Source: Lachancea kluyveri NRRL Y-12651
Taxonomy: Eukaryota > Ascomycota > Saccharomycetes > Saccharomycetales > Saccharomycetaceae
Assembly: GCA_000149225.2 (NCBI GenBank)
Contig: CM000692.1
Span: 620,001 to 684,000, forward strand
Direction: 5' to 3'
Length of the DNA stretch: 64,000 nt
Shown here one piece after another: positions 54,939-64,000 of the stretch (position 1 is the stretch's first letter; every line of letters begins with the position of its first letter). The translations under genes were made by a program, and so were the position numbers. Under the pieces are notes generated by a model. That model was not told where the DNA came from. It was given only the letters and a program-made list of their open reading frames with translations, and ran no database searches.

Positions 54939-55791
54939 TAGTATTACTTACCCCGGGTTAGATGCTGCCATCTTCCTGCTAAATTTTTCTTCTCTTTCCT
55001 CCTCGAATAGCTGCCGATCTGCAATCGGTTATATTTTTATGAGATTTTTACGTAAATTCTTTTTTGTAATGAATGTGATGACCAATTGTTGTGTGACGAC
55101 TTATATCTCCAGTTTTTGTTTGTTTTTTTTTCAGTTGCGAGGGAATTCATTTATTTGTTTTCCATTACACTTTTATGTACCAAATTCTATTAATTGCACT
55201 TTTGACGTTTCACTTGAAATGTATCGAATCACGTATTGTTTGTTTTTTTTTATGTCTCTTGAGTATATTTTGAGTTTTCGATCGAAATACGGTATAATTG
55301 GAGCACATACAAAAGGAAAAAAAATAAAAAGACGTAAAACAAAAAAGTATGGTTGGAAAGAAGACGTACGTCATCAGTATCATTTTCAAGGAGAAGCCAA
55401 GTAGCTGCTTTATCCCTTTATCTATATAGTCTCTGCTGCATTATATACTTTTGACACTTTCAAAACTGTCATCTGGACTTTTGACTTGGAAAAAAACCGT
55501 CTATACCCTAATTTTTTTAAAAAAAAAAAAACAAACATCGATAGTCTTCAATCTTTTTATGAATTTTTATCATGAACCAGCAACGCTTGTTCCTAGTAGT
55601 CGGTTTCCACTTTGCCCATTCCTGCTATTATGAATATTTGAGTACTTGTGGTATGTCCGGGTAACAATGAAACTGGACGAAGTTCGAAACTAGGAGTGGC
55701 AAATTTTTTTTTACGTGAATCCTCTCAATCCTTAAAACTACGAAAGCTTTCATGATTACAAGAACTTTTAGCAACAACTGTAAACAAAAAT
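54939..55791 (+). promoter_or_regulatory. MOT2 upstream region with Reb1-type site
   Basis: 853 bp between RGI and MOT2. CCGGGTAA (Reb1 core CGGGTAA) lies at 55657-55664, 128 bp upstream of the MOT2 start. A 121-codon frame at 55039-55404 is Phe/Lys-rich and AT-driven with no similarity I can see, so it is not called. Confidence 0.5.
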
Positions 55792-57642
55792 ATGACCACC
55801 ACTAATATGCAAGCAATCCAAGCTGCACTAAGCAACTACGATACCTCTTTTCTTTCGGAAGACGAAGAAGATTTCTGTCCATTATGTATCGAACCGATGG
55901 ATATTACAGATAAAAATTTTAAACCTTGTCCCTGTGGCTATCAAATTTGTCAGTTCTGTTATAATAATATTAGACAAAACCCGGAGTTAAACGGTCGCTG
56001 TCCCGCATGTCGTCGCAAATATGATGATGAGAGTGTTGAATACATTGTTTTAAGCCCAGAGAAATTGAAGATAGAACAGGCTAAACAAGCCAGGAAGGAG
56101 AGAGAAAGAAAACAGAGAGAAAAGGAACGCAAGGAAAACGAACATGCCAATAGGAAACATTTGGCTGGTATGAGAGTGATTCAGAAAAACCTGGTTTATG
56201 TTGTGGGTCTGAATCCGCCCGTTCCTTACGAGGAAGTCTCGAATTTGTTAAGGTCCGACAAATACTTTGGACAGTATGGGAAAATAAACAAGATCGTGGT
56301 CAACAGGAAAACTCCCCATAGTGATCATCACCACAGCAATAGCAATACTAATCACCATACTGGATACGGCATCTACGTCACATTTTCAAAGAAAGATGAT
56401 GCTGCAAGGTGTATCGCTGCAGTCGATGGCACTTACATGGATGGTCGTCTAGTCAAAGCAGCTTATGGTACCACTAAATACTGCTCCTCTTACTTAAGAG
56501 GCCAGCCTTGCCCTAACCCCAATTGTATGTTTTTGCATGAACCTGGTGAAGAAGCTGATTCCTTTAACAGAAGGGAGTTGAGTAACAAACAGCAGCAACA
56601 GCAGCAACAACAACAGCAGCAACAACAGCAGCAACTACAACAACAGCAACAGCAACAACAACACGGAGATCAACAGCATGGTTTTAAACAAACCAATAAT
56701 ACTAATATAAGTCCGTTTTTTAAGAACACTACCGTTCCGCCCACCAGCACCACAAGCGCCACGACCTCTAGTACGTCATCACCAGCTCCAATTAAGACCA
56801 ACTTGCACACTGATGAAATCTCATCATCATCCGCCAATTCCACACCAGTGTCACATACTCCAGTTTTGACCCCAGCTCCTGTACCTACCGGTTTGAATCC
56901 ATGGGGCATCGCACAGACTCCTACACCGGTACTAACATCTGCTACGACAAAACCTTCTGGCTCTTCAGCATTCCCAACACTTGGTGAAGCCATTACCCCG
57001 CAACAGCAACAGGCTCAGCAGCAACAGGCCTTGACAACTTCTACTACCAGCAATAACCATACAAAGCATAAGAAGAATTCTGAAAGAAATTACATCGATC
57101 CCTACGATCCACTAAGCAGTGCGGTTAGATTCATCGATGAAAACATCAAATTCTTATCAGAATACCAACCACAGTCCTTCAAATTGAAGTCAAATATATT
57201 AGACGATGCCACTTACAACTCATACCCTTCCTTGTTCTCCTTTGAAAACATTGAGGTTTCTCAACAGTCCGATAATGTGTTGGGTCTTAAATTGGTAGAT
57301 ATTTTAGCAATCAAGCCAGTTGATTACGCAGCATCTATATTGCCATATTTACAAAACGGTCCACAGATTTCTCAACAAATCCTTCAAAAATCCCAACAAC
57401 AACTACAACAAACTCCACTTAGCATGACTCCACAACAGCTACAGACTCAATTGCACCAACAACAGTTACAACAGCAAAGAGTGAGTTCTGTGAATACACC
57501 ACCGCCACCGGGAATATTCACCCCACAGTCTGTACCAATAAACCAGGCAGGAATGATGAATAATAATAACAGCAATGGTAACAATTCTTCTGATTTGTTA
57601 AACCAGCTAATCAACGGGAAAAAAGTCACTGCTGGTAGTTAA
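55792..57642 (+). CDS. MOT2: Ccr4-Not E3 ubiquitin ligase Not4/Mot2
   Basis: A 616-residue orthologue of Mot2/Not4 (YER068W, 587 residues), the E3 ligase of the Ccr4-Not complex acting in co-translational quality control and transcription. The N-terminal C4C4 RING (about residues 29-75) reads CPLCIEPMDITDKNFKPCPC and ends CPACRRKYD. A Lys/Glu/Arg coiled coil (about 95-125) follows, then an RRM (about 130-225) and a C3H1 zinc finger YCSSYLRGQPCPNPNCMFLH. A glutamine-rich run (about residues 265-295, mixed CAG/CAA, 56590-56667) is longer than usual. The C-terminal Not1-binding region is Gln/Ser-rich and ends with LLNQLINGKK. Intact. Confidence 0.95.
   Translation: MTTTNMQAIQAALSNYDTSFLSEDEEDFCPLCIEPMDITDKNFKPCPCGYQICQFCYNNIRQNPELNGRCPACRRKYDDESVEYIVLSPEKLKIEQAKQARKERERKQREKERKENEHANRKHLAGMRVIQKNLVYVVGLNPPVPYEEVSNLLRSDKYFGQYGKINKIVVNRKTPHSDHHHSNSNTNHHTGYGIYVTFSKKDDAARCIAAVDGTYMDGRLVKAAYGTTKYCSSYLRGQPCPNPNCMFLHEPGEEADSFNRRELSNKQQQQQQQQQQQQQQQLQQQQQQQQHGDQQHGFKQTNNTNISPFFKNTTVPPTSTTSATTSSTSSPAPIKTNLHTDEISSSSANSTPVSHTPVLTPAPVPTGLNPWGIAQTPTPVLTSATTKPSGSSAFPTLGEAITPQQQQAQQQQALTTSTTSNNHTKHKKNSERNYIDPYDPLSSAVRFIDENIKFLSEYQPQSFKLKSNILDDATYNSYPSLFSFENIEVSQQSDNVLGLKLVDILAIKPVDYAASILPYLQNGPQISQQILQKSQQQLQQTPLSMTPQQLQTQLHQQQLQQQRVSSVNTPPPPGIFTPQSVPINQAGMMNNNNSNGNNSSDLLNQLINGKKVTAGS
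56590..56667 (+). repeat. CAG/CAA (polyglutamine) repeat in MOT2
   Basis: An imperfect trinucleotide repeat encoding about 25 glutamines with one leucine, in frame, just after the C3H1 zinc finger. Confidence 0.85.
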
Positions 57643-58048
57643 AAACGCGGGTTGAGAATAAAAACGAAATAGTTTGCATTAATTTATTTTTGTACATAGG
57701 TTTTAGTTTCTAGCAGAAAACTCATAACATCTGCAGAATCGAGAATATCATAAACCCTTTGAATTCTGCAAAGATTTTCCTGAATGAACAAAGAAAAATG
57801 GAAAATTTCATAAACATCAAAGTTTTCTCAATAACTCATTATGCATTTACATACTCCTGATTCATATCAACTTCTCTGGCAGTTTGGCTTTTCGTGTGAT
57901 TTCCGTTGCGGTTCATGCGTCCTCCCTCGGCTTGCTCAGCATGTTTTTCTCAGAAAACTTTCAATGCTTCGTGACTGTCAGTGAGAGAACAACATTGTAA
58001 GAGCATCGAATACAGAGAAGAAAAAGGTGATAAAAGAGATTCAATCAC
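57643..58048. other. MOT2-SNP1 spacer
   Basis: 406 bp with the MOT2 3' end and the SNP1 promoter. No gene seen. Confidence 0.5.
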
Positions 58049-59027
58049 ATGATGGTAAGTAAACCAGCACTATCAAAATTTCGTATATCAAGAATACTAT
58101 TACTAACAGTGACAACATTCAAAGTCTCAAAACATATCCAAATTCCCACCCAGAGTATCAAAGCTTTTCCTGCCCAGGCCGCCGCTGGAGTACAAGGCCC
58201 CTGTAGACCATCCATTAGAGCATAGAAAAACATGCCCCAAAATCGATGACTTATCCCAGTACCTACTCATGCTACAATCCTATGAGGAGGAGTTTCCCCA
58301 TGGTACCGAGAACTTACATTTAAAGAAATATGAAGAGTTAGAGAGTGCGAAAAACGAAGAGATGGGGAAGTTGCATGAAAAGACCCTGGAATGGGACCCG
58401 GAAAATGACGAACACATTAAAGGCACGGATCCATTCAGGACTGTGTTTATAGGAAGACTGCCCTACGAGGTTACTGAAGTCGAATTACAGAAACACTTTT
58501 CTAGATTCGGTGAGATTGAGAAGGTCAGAGTAGTGAGAGACAAGTCAACTAGCAAGAGCCGAGGCTATGCATTCATAGTATTCAGAGATGAGACAGGGAG
58601 CCGTGCTGCTTGTAAAGAGATTGGTGTTCATAGAGGGTTGGATATACAGGGGAGGTCTGTCATTGTAGATATTGAGAGAGGTCGTACTGTAAAATATTTC
58701 AAGCCCAGAAGATTAGGAGGAGGACTTGGTGGTAGAGGATATACAAAGAGGGAAAAGATGGCCAAGTTTCAAACCAGTCCAGACGAAACCCGTATCCGTT
58801 CTTTCCAGCCTTCAAGATTCTCTGGAAAAGGGTCTTCAAGATTCAGACAAGATGATTCTCCAAGAAACAGATACAACAGATACGGTAATGGACCACCACC
58901 ACCACCACAATCATCATTACCACAGCAGCAGGATCATCATACCCCAATTTATAGGTCCAGACAAGATAGGTTTAGAGCACCTTCTGCTACGAATAGAAAC
59001 GCTCCACCGCCAAGGAACAGAGATTAG
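58049..59027 (+). CDS. SNP1: U1 snRNP 70-kDa protein Snp1, spliced (two exons)
   Basis: Orthologue of Snp1 (YIL061C, 300 residues), the U1-70K protein that binds stem-loop I of U1 snRNA in 5' splice-site recognition. Exon 1 is only 58049-58054 (ATGATG). The intron is 58055-58124 (70 nt) with GTAAGT donor, perfect TACTAAC at 58101-58107 and acceptor AAAG at 58124. Exon 2 is 58125-59027. Splicing adds MMSQNISKFPPRVSKLFLPR and onwards, matching the Snp1 N-terminus (NLSKY...VSRLFKPRPPL), and gives 302 residues. The RRM (about 105-185) contains RTVFIGRLPYEV and GYAFIVFRD. The basic GRTVKYFKPRRLGGGLGGRGY and an Arg/Pro-rich tail follow. S. cerevisiae SNP1 is intronless as I recall. Without splicing the frame stops after about 58 codons. 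Confidence 0.94.
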
Positions 59028-61979
<2,952 letters not shown>

Positions 61980-62225
61980 ATATCTTGAGAAGTATTCAGA
62001 ACTCTTGTATACCTAATAACGTTAATTTTTCACCCAATACCTTTCAATTGTAGAAATCAGTCACCTCTGCTCAGTTTTTTTATGTATATGCAACAATCAC
62101 TTGTAACGTACACTTATTTTCTTCAAGTCGTTTTGGCCCCTTTTCACGGTTAATTTGACTGAGCTTTGGCTACTGCGATAACCATAAAGTGAAAGAAGAA
62201 CCGAAACTAGGAGGAAGACTCAGCA

Positions 62226-62687
62226 ATGGAAGATTGGAGAAGAATCGACATCGATGCATATGATCCAGAGGGTGGCAGGTTAACTGCCGAAGATTTAGTT
62301 CCTCCCTACACGTCGCAGGTTACGTTGCAGACCCTACAGCCCAAGATTTCACAGCTACGTTCTGCAGCTACAAGTGGCGACTTTGCCACTGCTCTACAAA
62401 ATGCAACTACAGACCCTCCTTATAGCGCAGATGAGGCTACCAAGATGCAGTATTTTCAAACTGTGTTGGAAGTCTTGACACAAGTTAGACAGGCCGAAAT
62501 TGCAAACATTGTAAAGCAATTGTCATCAGAACAACAATATGTTCTGGTCAAATATCTATACAGAGGTATGAGTCTACCAGAGGGCCAAAAGCAAGGTGGT
62601 ATACTGCTATCCTGGTTTGAAAAAATTTCCCAAATTTCGGGAGTTAACCCAATTGTTCGTTACTTGTCTGATAGAAGGACCGTTTGA
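62226..62687 (+). CDS. ARC15: Arp2/3 complex subunit Arc15 (ARPC5)
   Basis: A 153-residue orthologue of Arc15 (YIL062C, 154 residues), the p16/ARPC5 subunit of the Arp2/3 complex that nucleates branched actin at cortical patches. It begins MEDWRRIDIDAYDPEGGRLT, with the ARPC5 signature region LVKYLYRGMSLPEGQKQGGILLSWFEK in two parts near residues 102-135. It ends VRYLSDRRTV as in other yeasts. Same direction as ARG5,6 and YRB2. Confidence 0.95.
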   Translation: MEDWRRIDIDAYDPEGGRLTAEDLVPPYTSQVTLQTLQPKISQLRSAATSGDFATALQNATTDPPYSADEATKMQYFQTVLEVLTQVRQAEIANIVKQLSSEQQYVLVKYLYRGMSLPEGQKQGGILLSWFEKISQISGVNPIVRYLSDRRTV

Positions 62688-62948
62688 AAGTCTAGCTTAG
62701 GAAAAGAGCAAAAAAGGTATAAATAATCTAAATAACACGAAACAAAGCGGAATTTTACTAACAAGTTACTCGCTTGGACCTACTTGATGTTCAATTATTG
62801 ATTAGCCAAAATACCCGTATATATCACATCCCACGAAAATGCTTTTTTCTTACTTTTCAACAAACATTGGCGTCCACCGTTTCTTCATTGCCATGAGTTA
62901 TGGAGTACTGGATAACTTCTGGGTTTAACCACTATTTTCATTCCAAAA

Positions 62949-64000
62949 ATGCCTAAAACCGAGAAGAATGACACAATAAAAAAGAAAAATGAGGAGACTG
63001 TTGTTAATTTGGAATCAAAGTCTCCTACTTCTGATGGATCCCCTAAGAGGGCTAGGTCCGAGGGTGACAGCAACGAGAAAACAGCTGATGAGCAAGTAAA
63101 ACGTGCCAAAGTCGACAAAGGAAAAGTGGAGCCTGATGGAAAGGATGATGTGTCTAAAGAAAAAGGTGCTAGCGATCAAAGTGATAGTAAAAAAGACAGC
63201 CCAGAGAACAATGATTCCGGACCCAAGTTTGTTTTTGGCTCAGCATCTAAGTTTAGTACGGGATTCGGAATTTCTAACAAGTCACCATCTCCAGCTTTCG
63301 GTTCCAGTACCACTTTTGGTGGTGGTTTTGGCACCTTGAAAAAAGAGGAAAAGAATGATAAGAAGAAGAATGAGGAAAAAGATGAGCAAGAGGAAGAGTG
63401 CCTCAAAGCAGAGAAAGAAAAGAAAGAAGAAAATCCTTCCAGCAAGCCTGCAGCGTTTGGATCTGGCTTTGCATTTGGTGCTGGCTTCAAAACTCTAAAT
63501 AAAGACACTCCCTCTGCCGCTGGCATTTTCGAGACAAATAATGGTAATGAGAAGAAAAGTGACGATGAAAACAAAGAAAAGAGTAAAAAAAATGAAAAGG
63601 GTATTTCCAGTGGTACTCCAAGTAATGATGGAGTAGTACAACTAACCAAACAAGAAATAAAATCTGGCGAAGAGGCAGAGGAATCCGTGTATCAAGCAAA
63701 TGCTAAGCTATACCAATTAACCAGTATTAAAGAAGGCTGGAAAGAGAGAGGTATCGGTGCTATCCACGTCAACAAACATCCCGAATCAGGCAAGGCCCGT
63801 GTTGTGATGAGATCCCGCGGGTTGTTAAAGGTCATTTTGAACTTGCCGTTGATAAAAGGCTTTTCTGTACAGAAGGGATTTCCTGGCTCCATTCAAGGTG
63901 AAAAATTTATTAGGATTCTCGCTGTAGATGAGAACAAAATACCAGTACAGTACGCACTGAAAACGGGCAAGGGTGAAATTGCTGACGAGTTGTATGATAA
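62949..64000 (+). CDS. YRB2: Ran-binding protein Yrb2 (cut by the window end)
   Basis: The first 350 codons of an orthologue of Yrb2 (YIL063C, 327 residues), a nuclear RanBP3-type protein that assists Crm1-dependent nuclear export. The N-terminal half is Lys/Glu-rich with NLS-like KRARSEG and VKRAKVDKGK, then FG/GF repeats (FVFGSASKFSTGFG, FGGGFGTL, FGSGFAFGAGF). The Ran-binding domain (about 240-350) includes YQANAKLYQL, EGWKERGIGAIHVNKH and RVVMRSRGLLKVILNLPLIKGF in parts. By comparison with Yrb2 only about 8 to 10 codons are missing beyond base 64000. Confidence 0.95.
   Translation, partial: MPKTEKNDTIKKKNEETVVNLESKSPTSDGSPKRARSEGDSNEKTADEQVKRAKVDKGKVEPDGKDDVSKEKGASDQSDSKKDSPENNDSGPKFVFGSASKFSTGFGISNKSPSPAFGSSTTFGGGFGTLKKEEKNDKKKNEEKDEQEEECLKAEKEKKEENPSSKPAAFGSGFAFGAGFKTLNKDTPSAAGIFETNNGNEKKSDDENKEKSKKNEKGISSGTPSNDGVVQLTKQEIKSGEEAEESVYQANAKLYQLTSIKEGWKERGIGAIHVNKHPESGKARVVMRSRGLLKVILNLPLIKGFSVQKGFPGSIQGEKFIRILAVDENKIPVQYALKTGKGEIADELYD

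Noticed and set aside
55039-55404. 121-codon frame upstream of MOT2
   Set aside because: Phe/Lys-rich composition produced by AT-rich DNA; no similarity seen.

Overview
The window is nuclear DNA of a budding yeast of the family Saccharomycetaceae. Protein genes are closely packed and mostly intronless, and the few introns carry GTATGT/GTAAGT donors and a perfect TACTAAC branch site. The proteins are easily recognised orthologues of Saccharomyces cerevisiae genes, two tRNA genes are present, and there are Ty1/copia-type solo LTRs.

The gene order points to a lineage that split off before the whole-genome duplication (WGD). Genes that in S. cerevisiae lie on chromosome V (TPA1, RSM18, JHD1, HOM3, PIC2, HIS1, PET117, CEM1, ICL1, MOT2, ARG5,6) are interleaved with genes from chromosome IX (GVP36, PKP1, CBR1, AGE2, MET30, SYG1, NEO1, DFG10, a YIL055C-like gene, SNP1, ARC15, YRB2). 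Pairs that S. cerevisiae keeps as duplicates occur once here: GIP2/PIG2, RPL34A/B, HMF1/MMF1, PCL6/PCL7, GPP1/GPP2, VHR1/VHR2, RGI1/RGI2. Strong protein similarity to S. cerevisiae makes the Zygosaccharomyces/Torulaspora group a reasonable guess, but I cannot fix the species. Gene names come from recognising the proteins and from remembered S. cerevisiae order, not from a search.

Layout. 1-5.4 kb: TPA1, GVP36, PKP1, RSM18. 5.4-10 kb: a gene-poor stretch with a decayed sulfatase gene. 10-24 kb: JHD1, CBR1, HOM3, a tail-anchored cytochrome b5-like gene not known from S. cerevisiae, AGE2, PIC2, a 37-residue micropeptide gene, the GIP2/PIG2 homologue, MET30, and HIS1 with an intron. 24.5-33 kb: SYG1, an LTR pair with tRNA-Val(AAC), NEO1. 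33-45.7 kb: RPL34 (intron), HMF1/MMF1, PET117, PCL6/7, a purine-cytosine permease, DFG10, CEM1, GPP. 46-53 kb: the YIL055C-like gene, VHR, ICL1, tRNA-Ser(UGA). 54-64 kb: RGI, MOT2, SNP1 with an intron, ARG5,6, ARC15, and YRB2, which is cut by the window end.

The genes are housekeeping functions rather than one pathway. Three amino-acid genes (HOM3, HIS1, ARG5,6) each have a TGACTCAT Gcn4-type site upstream. CBR1 (cytochrome b5 reductase) and the cytochrome b5-like gene are separated only by HOM3 and may be redox partners.

The most interesting observations are the HIS1 and SNP1 introns, the two-start HMF1/MMF1 gene that probably serves both mitochondria and cytosol, the extra cytochrome b5-like gene, the sulfatase pseudogene that has lost its catalytic motifs, and a conserved micropeptide. 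I found no defence system, CRISPR array or other clearly new multi-gene system.
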